A stretch of 64,000 bases of DNA from Linum tenue (GCA_946122785.1 CAMGYJ010000010.1:8531467-8595466), one strand, 5' to 3'. Shown: positions 22,225 to 33,086, counted from the stretch's first letter. Program-made: numbers and translations. Notes: a model not told the origin generated them from the sequence alone.

Positions 22225-22232
22225 TAGGGTTT
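22225..22232 (-). promoter_or_regulatory. Telo-box-like motif upstream of OLA1
   Basis: AAAACCCTA on the gene strand, about 65 bp upstream of the OLA1 start codon. Telo boxes (AAACCCTA) are common in promoters or leaders of plant translation-related genes. Short motif, so suggestive only. Confidence 0.45.
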
Positions 22233-22398
22233 TGTACCTAATGATTTGCTTCCTAGATTTTAAAATGAAGATTTTGGTAGCATTCTAGTTCTAAAAACTC
22301 ATAGGTATAAAAGTGTTATAAATTTATTATGAATTTAAAAGTGTTGTTTATAAATTTGATGATGGATTTAGTTACTTATTAGATTTACTTAGATGAAT

Positions 22399-22833
22399 TA
22401 GAGGTGGCGATTCTCGATTCAATCCACCAATTCATTAAAAATATTTAACTAATCTAATTTATTTAAATCCAATCCATTTGATCCAAATCTAATTGGATTG
22501 GTGGATTCATGGATTGGACCGTCCATAGATCATTGGCAAATTACAATTCAGTACCTATAATATTTATTTTTTTACATTTTGATGCCTAAAAATTAATTTT
22601 TTATACGAAAAATATCATTGAAAAATTACGTTTTGGTACCTAAATTTTTTTCTTGTGACATTTTAGTACATAAACTTTTCACATTTTACATATTGGTTCA
22701 AGGTTGAGGTCCTGAGGATGTCATTTGGATTCATGGATAATCCATCAATCCACTTGAACCAATCCATGAATCCACCAATCCATTTGATCCATTGATCCAC
22801 CAATCCACGAATCCAATCCATTTGCCACCTCTA
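22399..22833. mobile_element. MITE A, copy 1 (TAGAGGTGGC ends)
   Basis: Inverted ends TAGAGGTGGC / GCCACCTCTA enclose about 435 bp rich in ATTGGATTGG/CCAATCCA words. Flanks AGATGAAT and AGATGAAG suggest an 8- or 9-bp target duplication. The ends resemble hAT-type MITEs. Confidence 0.75.
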
Positions 22834-22972
22834 GATGAAGTAAAAGTGATCTTCATTTTTTTTCTTCCAAAAGGTACTTTGTATTAAATGAGATAAACGA
22901 GATGCACTAGAGTCAGCTGCCCGACCAAAGCTCGTAACGAAAATCGAACCCCTGTTGAGTCGTCCCGAATAT

Positions 22973-23370
22973 TAAAAGTGGTTATACGGTTCGGTCCTGT
23001 TAAATTGGCACAGATTGATCCGGTCCTGGTCCGATCATTTCAAGAATATGAGGACCGAAGATTGGATTGGATACAGTCCGATTTTGACCCGGTCCAATCC
23101 CAATATGTTCTTGATTTTAAATTGAGCTTTATTGGGGTTTGAGTAGGCTGAGGCCTAAAAGGATAAGGAGTTTGTTAGGTTTGGGTGTTGGCTCTATTAT
23201 CTGGTCTTTATACGGTTTTCGGTCCGGTCTCGAACGGTTTTTTCCCCTCAAATCTAAACCCGAAGACGGGATTGGATTGTTTGCTATCCGGTCACCGTTC
23301 GGTCCCGGTCCAAGTTATACGATCCGGTTTCTGGTAAAACCAAAAAACCCAGACCAAATAGCCACCCCTA
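22973..23370. mobile_element. MITE B, copy 1, hAT-type
   Basis: 398 bp with a perfect 8-bp target duplication CCGAATAT at 22965-22972 and 23371-23378. Left end TAAAAGTGGTTATACGG; right end AATAGCCACCCCTA. In copy 2 the left end reads TAGGAGTGG, closer to the right end, so copy 1 has mutated. The body is rich in GGTTCGGTCC/CGGTCCGG. Confidence 0.88.
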
Positions 23371-23378
23371 CCGAATAT

Positions 23379-24955
23379 CACAATAAAAATCTCAATTAAG
23401 GCGCAAGTATAAACTTTAACCGTGTGCAATATAGGGCAAATATGTTTTAAACATCAAACCGGGCCGGTACAGGTAATGACATATGTACCTCAAATACCAG
23501 ATATCATTTACCTGTCAATTGCATGTCGTCTTGTTGGGGTGAGGGTAGCTTACCCCAATATCGTTTCCTCTATTCTTGTTCCTAGCTTTAGCAATTCCTT
23601 ATATAATAGTACTGCTTAACGGGCGTAGGCCAGGTATCAACGATACCTTCTACGACCGCTATATTGCAAACCTAACAATCATATATTTGTTCCTAACAAT
23701 GACAAGTATACCACTACTTCGGTTAGTAGTTGGGGTGCGTTGTTTTTATTACTCGATCTCACACTATTGTGGCATCAATTTGAAAAGTGCTTTGACAGCA
23801 CACCACAAAATCTGTGCGCTACCCCAAAATTTTGACCAGTTGTTCAAAAAATATGATTAATCTCCCATAAGCCTCTTATTTCTCTCCTCATAATGTTTCC
23901 AATATATAACAAATGAAAATTCCTTTTCAAACACTAACATTGGAGCACAATAGTTTTTTTTAGTTGTGAAACTAGTGAAAAACATGTTAAAATATATAGT
24001 TAAAATTTTGTGTAGTTAACTCATTCATAGCGAAAATCACATTGTAACATATTTTAGCTTAGATTTTATTTTGAATTGTTTTAATCATCTAAAAACTGTT
24101 TTGAGTGGTTATAAAAATATTGAATTTAGTTGTTATTTGGATTTTTACTTTTTTTGAATAATTCACCTTGAAAATTTTGGGCCTCTCGATATCAGTTCAT
24201 GTCCCCGTTCTTGATCTATAAATTAATGAAAACAATTTCAATGACCAAATATACCATCATATACTATCCTGGTTCATGCTGTGAAAGTAGACGGTGATGA
24301 AATGGATAAATTATAGTTAGTATATTTCAATTATCATGTATATAATCATTTTATACTATGATATATTCATATCACTAAAATACACTTCCATGACACCATT
24401 GGTATAAGCAAGATCGAAGCACCTGGAGCTTCTAACATAGTAGCTTGTCGGCTTCCCAAGCCACGTCTGAGCGAGAAGGAAGTTTTGGATTTGCGAGTGG
24501 CGCTCTTCTTGGGACACAGGTTGGGTTGGAGAAAGATTGTCAAACCGGTTTAAGTCATTGAGCCGTTCAAGCAAGGGGTTTGAGGTTTAATGGTCTGATC
24601 AGGGTCCGGCCGGTTTGAGTTGTTTTAGTTGTTTTCTAAATAAATATACAAATAAGCTAGTAATTAAAGATTTAATAACTGGAAAGAAATTTATCTATTA
24701 AAAACATATTTTCCACAAAATAAATCTACTTAACCTCTATGATCCACCCACCATATTCCTTTCTTCGTTCCTCTTCATCTATTCCTCCTCTTTTCTTCTT
24801 ATTTAGGTCAGACCGGGGGACTTTTTGGAAACTATTTTGAGACCTGATTTAGATCGGACCAGGTCCAACCAAAGGTTCGATAGGGTTTAACAATTGGAGT
24901 ATCTGATGTGATTGGTAATTGCTCACCCTATCCATTCGTGAACCCAACAATTAAC
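23379..24955. other. AT-rich spacer upstream of the TDM1-like gene
   Basis: No gene recognised. Includes AT-rich DNA related to the 12.5-14.2 kb element (about 24170-24350) and a segment with AACCGG/CCGGTTT words at 24540-24610. A short minus-strand open stretch (24356-24574) changes by a few residues between the two copies and is not convincing. Confidence 0.4.
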
Positions 24956-24962
24956 AAAACAA

Positions 24963-25266
24963 AACGGAGAAACCCGATTTCCCAACCAAAACGACGTCTC
25001 AGACCAATCGCAAAACAGCAGAAAAAGCCGTCCAAACGGCTACTATTATAAATAAAAAGGGGGGAAACGGCTCTGTTCTTCCTCGTCCTTTTCAATTTCA
25101 CTCACTCTTCTGTTGTTTCGCCTTTCTTCTTCCTCTGCTTTTTTTCCTTTCCCTCACAAACGGCAAAAAAACTTTCTCAGTAAACAAACAACAGAATTCC
25201 CCCCGCTTCTTTCCTACTAACAAACTCTCTCTATCTCTGTTCCCCCCACAAACTTCCTCGGCCGTT
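24963..25266 (+). promoter_or_regulatory. TDM1-like promoter, copy 1: TATA box and clustered AACGG (MSA-core) motifs
   Basis: TATAAATA at 25047-25054. The MSA core AACGG occurs at 24963-24967, 25035-25039, 25066-25070 and 25159-25163, and inverted (CCGTT) at 25262-25266. MSA elements bound by three-repeat MYB factors drive G2/M transcription in plants. The motif is only five bases long, but five copies in about 300 bp around the TATA box and leader is dense. Confidence 0.55.
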
Positions 25267-25390
25267 TCTCAGCAGAAACCAGAAGAGGGGAGAAACAGCA
25301 GTGGGGGATTTCTGTGTCCGCGCGATCACACCCTCTCTTTCCGTTTCTTTAGTTCGGATAAAAAGGGTCGTCGCAGAAGAATTTCCGGCA

Positions 25391-27571
25391 ATGCGGCAGA
25401 AAGAGAACGAGCAGGCTTGGAGTTGCGATCGGAAAGTTCAAGCTCGGGGCTTCCTCACCCCGCCGCCGCACACTCGTGCCCGTCGCCGTCTCTTTCCGCC
25501 GCCGCCATTCTCGGAGAGGAAGATGGAATCCTCCTCCGCCAACGCCAACTCTTCACCCGTCGGGAGTTGCAAGCACGACCTCTTCCATGTCGTTCACAAG
25601 GTCCCCGCCGGCGATTCTCCCTACGTCAAGGCCAAACACGTTCAGGCAAGTCCAACCCAAATAAGTCCACCTTTCTTTCTGTTCCTTTTCTTTTCTTGTC
25701 TGGGTATCTCAGTTCTGGATGAATTTCGAATTTGAAACGCCGCCTGGTAAAAAGTTCTCTGTTTCTTGAGTTATGTTGAACGTCTTTGGAGTTTTTCGCA
25801 TGCCAAGTGTTCTGATGATTGCCTCTGTGGAATTCTCTCTCTCTTTTTTTTTCCTGGGTTCGTTCAGTTGATTGAGAAGGACCCGAGCAGGGCTGTCTCC
25901 ATGTTCTGGGCCGCCATTAACGCTGGTGACCGAGTTGATAGTGCCTTGAAAGACATGGCTGTGGTGCTGAAGCAATTGAATCGTTCTGATGAGGCAATTG
26001 AGGCCATCAAATCCTTTCGTCATCTCTGCCCTCAAGAATCGCAGGAATCCATTGACAACGTGCTCGTTGAACTCTACAAGGTAATTTGGTACAAACCCAG
26101 ATATCGATTGCCCTCTACTTTCCTTACTTGGAGAACACGGCCCTGACCCTGCTTCTTTTTGTTGATGATGTCTGTTTTGTTTATCTTACAGAGGTCAGGA
26201 AGGGTAGAGGAAGAAATTGAAATGCTTCAGCGCAAGCTGAAGAACATAGAAGAAGGAATGGTGTTCGGTGGGAGAAGGACAAAGGTCGCCAGGTCTCAAG
26301 GCAAGAAGATTCAAATAACCGTTGAACAAGAGAGGGCTCGAATTCTAGGAAACTTGGCCTGGGCTTACTTGCAGCAGCACAATTATGGCTTAGCTGAACA
26401 ACATTACAGGTATGTAACTGGAACTTGGCTGTGAATACCAAAACAAAAAAGAAGAGTTACTCTCCATGCTTGTTCTGATGGAAATGGAGTTCGTTAATTC
26501 TTCTTCTGCAGGAGAGCTCTGTCCCTGGAGCCTGATAGGAACAAGCAATGCAACTTGGCAGTGTGTCTGATGCACATGAACAAGCTCCCTGAAGCAAGGG
26601 CTCTGCTTCAAGCCGTAAGAACTTCTTGTGGGAACAAACCAATGGAGGAATCTTACGCGAAATCGTTTGAGCGTGCTTATCAGATGCTGACGGAGTTGGA
26701 GTCACGCCAATCAAGTGATGAACCTCCTTCTGCTTCTTCTTTGCAAACGCAACCAGTTGGTGATCACCATGGCTGGACGGAATGCCCCTATTTTGCTGCT
26801 GCTACACCTCCTCCGCCTCGAAGCTTTGGCATCCTCATGAACAGCGGAAGGCACCGCCATAGGCAGAATTGCTACGCTTCAACGACACCGGTGCTGTTCT
26901 CTCAGCCGAGAAGGTGTTTATTCGGAAATTTGGGAGTAGAGGGATTCCCAAGTAGTACTACAAATCATGGAGAGCAGCAACAGTCGAGTGGGGGAGGGAC
27001 TGAAGCTACTGCGTTGAAAATTGAAGCGAGTATGGTCACCCCTCGGCTGGAATCCCAGCCAAGATGGGTGGCCGCTTCTTCTTCACCTTCGCCTGCTGAA
27101 AGAGACTGGAGGAAGCCGTGGACACAAGCCGCTGCTGCGGCTACTACTCCCGGGAACAATGACAATAATAATATACTGGTGAAGTTTCCAGTGGGTACGA
27201 ACAAGAGTTGGGCTGAGATGGTTGAAGAAGAGGAGGCCGAAGCAGAGCTGGGAAAGCTACCAACAGGTTGGAAGACTGATGATGTAACAGGAACTCTGGG
27301 CGAGAACTGGGATGCAAACATGGCTAATGATGTAAGGAGCTGGTATACAAAGAACGAGCAGCAATCTTCCCAAACTGACGGAGTTGGTATATCGAGGACA
27401 ACAGCCGCATTGAGACGCCTGTGCTTCGACGTAGCTGGGAAAAATATGAACACCACGACGACTAAGAGAAGAAACCGTCTCCAGGTCTTCAAGGACATAA
27501 CCCCAACTCCAGATAGTCCACGAGCATCTTCTGCGGCAATGTTAATGAACAAGAAAGAAACGGCACTCTAA
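25391..27571 (+). CDS. TDM1/MS5 (POLLENLESS3)-type TPR protein, copy 1
   Basis: Four exons: 25391-25645, 25868-26080, 26192-26409, 26512-27571; 1746 nt, 581 residues. Intron 1 is GC-AG (CAG|GCAAGT...TTCAG), the others GT-AG. ATG 25391 is chosen because it places the family motif FLTPPP at residues 21-26; ATG 25523 is the alternative. The conserved core from DLFHVVHKVPAGDSPYVKAK to about residue 270 holds TPR-type helices (SALKDMAVVLKQLNRSDEAI; RILGNLAWAYLQQHNYGLAE). The C-terminal half is low-complexity with conserved islands (KSWAEMVEEEE; LQVFKDITPTPDSPRA). In Arabidopsis TDM1 is an APC/C-associated factor needed to leave meiosis after the second division, and a threonine in its N-terminal TPP motif is under cyclin-CDK control; the SDI/MS5 family also includes sulfur-response members. 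The long C-terminus and TPPP motif favour the TDM1/MS5 branch. Convergent with YAO. Confidence 0.88.
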
Positions 27572-27924
27572 ATTCGTTGATTCTTTTGTAAATGGTGATT
27601 TGTATATCATTCCTTCAATCATTCTTTCAATGTAATACATACAAGTGACGAATAAATAATTCTCCTCCCCGGAGAAGGGCTGTTTTCCAGATACCATTTG
27701 CAGTGCAGATACCAATTACTGTCTCCCTTTTTGTACTAACCATACAAGAATTGCGTAGCATTCACTCAGAAGGGGGACAAGACCTGAACTGAGTAGCAGA
27801 AACATGAAGGGAGAAAAGATCAATTAACTTAATGGATCGTATTGAGCCAGGACAAAATTGATTAGGATCTCTCATCTGTCTATGTAAACCTGAGTAGTAC
27901 AGAGAGGGATCTGAAGTTGCTCAG
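27572..27924. other. Shared 3' region between convergent genes, copy 1
   Basis: 353 bp between the stop codons of the TDM1-like and YAO genes, so the two 3'UTRs face each other. AATAAATAATT at 27651 is a candidate poly(A) signal for the plus-strand gene. Confidence 0.6.
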
Positions 27925-30460
27925 TCAAAACTTAGATACATCCTCCTCCGAAAGCTTTAATCGGTGAATCACAACTCCATTTTGAGCATCAGAAATCTTC
28001 CCCCATCTTCCCAGACGAGGTTCCTATTGCAGAACGAACAGATGATCTGTCAGCTTATTATTACGAGGCAAGGATATGAGAGCATATTATCGAAACAACA
28101 AACCAGAATCTGTATATTGAGAGTTCATGTTACCTTGCCAATGCCAACAACGAGGAACTTTCCAGATTTTGCAAAAGCCATAGAGTTTACAAAGCCAACC
28201 TGTGTGTGTTCAGAAAGAAGAGAGCTTGTTAAGTAACATCAAAAGGAGTATTAAGGATGAAATAATGCATAGGAAAGAGAATGTCAAATGAGAATGTTGA
28301 TATATGATTTGTTTGCTAACCAGAGGAAGATCAAACAAGGGTCGAATGACTTTTGGAGAACTATTAATAGCCCATAAACGGACTGAACCATTGCCAGCTC
28401 CTGATGCTGCCAAATCGCTTCCTCTGCATGCAGCAACTGAGCTTACCCAGGAATATGCTGATGACAGTAATGATAATATGTGAGTGGGATGATTAAATAA
28501 CTAGGGACATTAAAAGCTGAGCACCTCATGATATAAAACCATTTTTTGTCCACAATGGCCACTTTAATTGACGTATAAATAAACACCACCAGCAAGAAGC
28601 AGGTTACGTCCATCACCATTAGAGGGTTTCCGGTTGTCCTTTTCTTCATCCCTGATGTCAGATGGCATAGCATGAGCGTCCCTGATACAGTCCACGGGCT
28701 TCTTCCTTTGTACAGTCCGCAGCTCGACACTCCCATCATCCGAGCCAGAGAAGAAATCCTCATAATCAATTAAACAACAGCTCTCTAAAGCCGAGGTAGA
28801 AGAACGAAAAATTACTCGGGACTCCTCAGGGACCTGTGTGCAAAATCCAGATATGAGATGTCAGCATTACACCCAATTGAAAGTAGAATTTAATACAGGA
28901 CATAAACTGAGAGAGAAGATGTAATGGTTCGGGATGCCACTCTACAGTAGCATGCAGAAGAAGATGCTTAATATAGGCCATTGGAAACTTATAAGTCGCA
29001 GCCCATATAAACGCTTATAACAACTTTAAACCACGAGTCAACCATGGATCAAAATGTCAAGACAAATTGAGAAGTGTTCCTCTTTTGTACCTTAAAAAAC
29101 TGCATAGTACGATCACGTCCTACAGCCAATACCCTTTCTTTCCGTAGGCAATCAACATTTAAAACGTCACTTTGATGACCAAATAATGTGCTTATGTAAG
29201 TCCTGTCTGCAACATTCCATATCTTGATCGATCTATCAAATGAACCAGAAAAGAGTTCTGAAGTCCCATGCCTAAATGCTAGACATGACACAGCTCCTCT
29301 GTGGCCTGGGAAAGCCTGGAAGACATTTAACAAGGATTCAAATGAGAAGAAGTGAAGAACAGTAGAATCACACAAATTCATAGATAGGCATATTTGACAA
29401 ATAAGATATAAGAAACCAGCCAAGATACCTGAACATGTTCACGTGTCCGAGTATCCCATAAGTGAATGTGCCGATCTGACCCTCCACTAGCCAAATACCG
29501 GCCATCTGGGCTAACAGCTAACGCTAAAACACTTTTACTATGTTTTGTAGCTCGACCTTCTGGATCCTTGGCTCCATGGGATTTCAAAATTTTGTCAGTT
29601 GGCCATTTGTATCTTTCGCTTTTCCCACTCTCTATATCCCAACTAACGATTGAACCATCTTTGGAAGCAGAAAAGCCCCTCAATTCATCATCTGATAGGC
29701 ACACTGCAGTGACAGGATGTGTGTGCTTCACTAGGTACCGAAATCCATCACCAGTTTCAGGCTTCTGAACCCTAAACCATTGACGAAAGTAAGTTGCCAT
29801 CCAAATACAAACACATTCCACTGGTCAAATTCTGGCACAAGCTATATATATCTACATCTTAACAGGCTCGAAATGTCAACAGAAGGAATGTGTCACAATC
29901 CATTCACTGCTACCAAAGAAGAGTGTCTCGTCTTTAGTAACGAATGCTTGAAACTTTAACAAGCCTCAAAGGAATAAACTTTTTCATAAAATGAAACCAA
30001 ACGTATAGTTTCTTCAACTAGCTTACCTAGAAGCAACATCCCTCCTCAAGCGCCCACTCTCCTCCAACTGTTCCTTCATCAACTTCCGAGCAACTAAGGA
30101 ATCCCTCTCGCCTTCCTTCTCATACCCTTTTCCTTCTTCCACTTCCCCATCGTCCTCCTCTGCCCTTTTCTTCTCAATAGCCATAAGATTTTGCAGAGCC
30201 TCTTTTCCAAGCCTTACTTTTTTCTCGGCGGCTGTCTCATCGGCGTATTCATCAATCTCTTCATCCTCATCGCCGTGTCCAGAGCTCGCGTCCGAGCCAG
30301 GGTACCCATTCTCCTGGTCTGACTCCCCTGACTCAATATCATCATCGCGGAAACCCCCCTTCCGCCGCCTCTTCGTATCGGGATTGAAAAATGAATCGCC
30401 ATTGCTCTTGGACTTGTTTGGACCTCCCAGTCCTCGCTTCGCCGGAGCTTTGCCCTTCAT
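27925..30460 (-). CDS. YAO: U3 snoRNP-associated WD40 protein (YAO / RRP9 / U3-55K), copy 1
   Basis: Seven exons, 5' to 3': 30460-30027, 29771-29429, 29315-29091, 28836-28608, 28457-28321, 28199-28134, 28023-27925; 1533 nt, 510 residues (Arabidopsis YAO about 504). The N-terminus is basic then acidic (nuclear signal TKRRRKGG, then a D/E-rich run), followed by WD40 blades such as LALAVSPDGRYLASGGSDRH, FSGSFDRSIKIWNVADRT and LAASGAGNGSVRLWAI. The exon-4 donor is uncertain (28608, GAC|GTAACC, or 28616, AATG|GTGATG); both keep frame. The family is a core U3 box C/D snoRNP protein for early 18S pre-rRNA cleavage in the nucleolus; loss is embryo/gametophyte lethal in Arabidopsis. Confidence 0.93.
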
Positions 30461-30620
30461 GAGTAAGAAATTATCAGGGCGCCAGGGTAGAGAGGCAACC
30501 CTTCTGGCAGTTGTAGAAATCTGGTAAAGCCGCGACTTCGAAAGTTGCAGGATAGTCAGGGGGGAAACTAGGGAGGTGTATTAGGGCATTCTGGGGAGAA
30601 AGCTGCACAGGGGTTTAACG

Positions 30621-30773
30621 TTAGGGTTTATTTGTCTCGGTGGAAAGGAAGCGGCAAAGTGATCACGGAGAGGAAACAGGAGGAAGATCTGGGTCTGGTG
30701 GTCGGATCGTGCAATCTACAGTTAATCGGGTTCTCTCAGGTGAAAGGCTGTTGATACATGGGCCGGGAGCCCA
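30621..30773 (-). promoter_or_regulatory. YAO promoter motifs, copy 1: telo-box plus two site II elements
   Basis: On the gene strand: AAACCCTAA (30621-30629), and site II motifs TGGGCT (30768-30773) and GGCCCA (30759-30764). Telo-box plus site II (TGGGCC/T) is the known combination in plant ribosome-biogenesis gene promoters, which agrees with the YAO assignment. Confidence 0.7.
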
Positions 30774-30845
30774 ATGGAGTTCTTATACAGGCTTACTCTT
30801 CGTGTCAAACTAATCATATTCAAGGTATTATAACGATAATGGCTA

Positions 30846-31737
30846 AGGGGTGGTTTGGATGGATCAATCTAGAAATGAGTCAATTTGATCAATTGTCTCG
30901 TTTTATAAACGAGGCAATTAAAACGAGTCAATTCGAATTATCTGCCCCCACCCCAGGCAGTGGCGGATACATGATGCTTTAGGGGTGTCCCGGACACCCC
31001 TAAATTTTGGGAACACGATTATTCAACCCCCGGTAGTAGTTTCGTAAGGATAAACAAAATATAATTAGTAATCTGGGACACCTCTAAAATTTTAATAAAT
31101 GATTTATCTTACCCTCGATAGTAATTTGCGTGATTAAAAAAATATAAGTGGTACTCTGTGTTATTCAAATCTAGGACACTACTATTATTTAACATCTTCT
31201 CCATTAGGTTATAACTCATTTGTTCTATTTTAAACACTATGTAATGGTGAAAACGCGATTTCTTATCCCCAGGGGTACCCTAATTTGAATTGATTTTGTG
31301 GTAACACTGCAAGTGTTGAAACAGTCTTTTCAACTCTGAATTACATCATGAACGAGGTTAGAAATTGAATATGCGATCTAGTAGGATATACCGTTTGTTG
31401 AGCAGTGTACACACCAAATCTATCTTATATTTTTTTCGAAATATGAAAACACATCGTGACTTTTTGTCAACATTTATACTAATTGGATATTTTATTATTT
31501 ATGTATTATTTAATTTAATTCAATTTTTGGAAGAGGACACCCCTACAAAAAATTTCTGGATCCGCCACTGACCCCAGGTAATTGAAATTGACTCAAAACG
31601 GATCAATTCAAAATACCTCATGCAGATTAATCCATCCAAATTTTTTGCTGGCAAACGAGGCAATTTGATACAATTGTCTCAAAACGAGACAATTGTGTCA
31701 AATTGATCCGTTACAATTCCTCATCCAAACGACCCCT
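30846..31737. mobile_element. MITE with AGGGGTGGTTTGGATG ends, nested in the Mutator-like element, copy 1
   Basis: Inverted ends AGGGGTGGTTTGGATG and CATCCAAACGACCCCT, flanked by TA at 30844-30845 and 31738-31739. Deleting element plus one TA restores GGCTAAATTATATG, matching the opposite Mutator end GGCTAAATTACACG. TA (or TAA) duplication plus these ends suggests a Stowaway/Tourist-like MITE. The body matches the fragment in the ARF-GAP intron. About 280 bp of its own plus a 613-bp hAT insertion with its target duplication. Confidence 0.85.
30958..31570 (+). mobile_element. hAT element with relic of transposase C-terminus, copy 1
   Basis: 613 bp, ends CAGTGGCGGAT / ATCCGCCACTG, perfect 8-bp target duplication ACCCCAGG at 30950-30957 and 31571-31578. 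On the plus strand near 31309-31355 a frame reads SVETVFSTLNYIMNEVRN, matching the hAT C-terminal dimerisation motif (SVERxFS...N..RN). Farther on, FRNMKTHR (31438-31461, another frame) matches the usual downstream FQNMKTRR. Stops and a frame change show decay, so this is a deletion derivative of an autonomous hAT element. Confidence 0.9.
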
Positions 31738-31989
31738 TAAATTATATGTTTGGTCACTCAAATTATACAAATCTTTTACGTTTGCCACCTGAATTATTTG
31801 TCTTTCTTATTTGCCACTAACTTTATGAATCGTTTCACCGTTAGTCACCGGCCGTTACACTCCGTTAAATTTATCCTACGTGGCAGTCAACTATAAAGTT
31901 TGACCGTTAACTAGATGATGTGGAAATTAAAAAAATTATTTATTTTTCCACCTCATCTTTCCACTTACTTTATCTGCATAATTTATCAT

Positions 31990-32735
31990 TTCAATTATTT
32001 AATAAAAATTAATTAACTGCCCGCACGACAATCTCCTCCACTACATTGTCGGAGAGATCCAGATGGCCGCCGTCCAAGGTCCGACGAGTATCGGACCTTG
32101 GTCCAACCCTCGATGTATTCTCCAAACAACCACGATTTCCAAAAAAAACCACCCCCTGCATCGACACGGAAGATTTTTACTTATTCAGGCTCTGCAATTC
32201 TCATAAAAAACGATCGACCATTGTGAACAACATTCGCGTAGGGCGTCACAACATACATATCGAATGTGTACACAAAAAAGGCCAGGACAGAGTCCTTAAA
32301 GACCGACAAGTATCGTAATAAGCAATGCTAGTGAAGATAGGGCGCCAATCTTCTCGTCGAAATTGGAGTCACAGTTAGGGGAGACACTAACCTCGAGACA
32401 CGAAAGCATATAATTTTGAATCCACAACTGCGAAACCCATAACTTGGTAGAATTGTCCTCGGGATTTGCTGATGGCGCTGGCGGTCGGTAACGGTGGCGG
32501 TGCGGTACACCGTCGGGTTGGTGACAGTGATATTTGCGGCCTTTTTGTCGCGACCCAGATGAAATGGACGAGTATCAGACGTTGGTCCACCCTCGATCTC
32601 GACGCCGACGGGTCGACGAATCGCCACCCTCACTAGCTTGGTCCACCTCGGGGAATGAGTTCGTGCGTCCCTGTTGCGAAGTTCCGACGAAGGCAAGATG
32701 AAGAAGAGGAAGAGGAGGAATAGGGTAAATCACCC
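31990..32735 (-). other. GC-richer internal segment of the Mutator-like element, possible captured gene fragment, copy 1
   Basis: Base composition changes sharply between the AT-rich inverted arms. Minus-strand open stretches are present (122 residues at 32328-32696; 67 residues at 32387-32590 ending MGFAVVDSKLYAFVSRG). The last resembles a kelch-repeat blade (..FAV..SKLYAFGG). The two stretches are in different frames, so a frameshift is likely. Capture of a host gene fragment is inferred; the donor is not in this window. Confidence 0.5.
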
Positions 32736-33086
32736 GCCGCCTCTACAATTCTTTCCTCTCACTCATAATTAATTTGTGTATTTTAATTAGTTTTTTTATT
32801 AAGTCATTAATATGATAAACCATGTAGATAATATAAGTGGAATGATGAGGTGAAAAAATAAATTTATTTTTATATTTTTTTAATTTCCATGTCAATCTAG
32901 TTAACGGTCAAACTTTATAGTTGACTGCCAAGTAGGATAAATTTAACGGAGTGTAACGGCCGGTGACTAACGGTGAAACGATTTATAAAGTTAGTGACAA
33001 ATAAGAAAGAAAAGTAATTTGGGTGGCAAACGTGAAAGATTTGTATAATTTGAGTGACCAAACGTGTAATTTAGCCTAACGATAAT

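Larger units (their letters stand above)
30841..33076. mobile_element. Mutator-like element with long inverted repeats, copy 1
   Basis: Ends GGCTAA...TTTAGCC with a 10-bp direct repeat TAACGATAAT at 30831-30840 and 33077-33086 (Mutator duplications are 9-10 bp). Inverted repeats run about 290 bp: right arm about 32790-33076, left arm 31740-31985 plus the first six bases 30841-30846. The left arm is split at GGCTAA^ATTA by a MITE, which itself holds a hAT element. No transposase. The middle is a GC-richer segment, giving Pack-MULE architecture. Confidence 0.88.

Noticed and set aside
22930..22964. B-box-like TTCGATTTTCG on the minus strand suggesting a SINE
   Set aside because: No A-box at the right distance even after removing the neighbouring hAT-type MITE, so a SINE call is not justified.
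25301..25390. Upstream GTG-initiated extension of the TDM1-like exon 1
   Set aside because: GTG is not a usual plant start codon, and the ATG at 25391 already includes the family TPPP motif.
26965..27552. 195-residue minus-strand open stretch opposite exon 4 of the TDM1-like gene
   Set aside because: Antisense to a well-supported exon; hydrophobic Val/Ser-rich reading typical of an antisense shadow.
32046..32318. 90-residue plus-strand open stretch in the Mutator-like element
   Set aside because: Composition and position suggest antisense reading of the possible captured fragment; no similarity.
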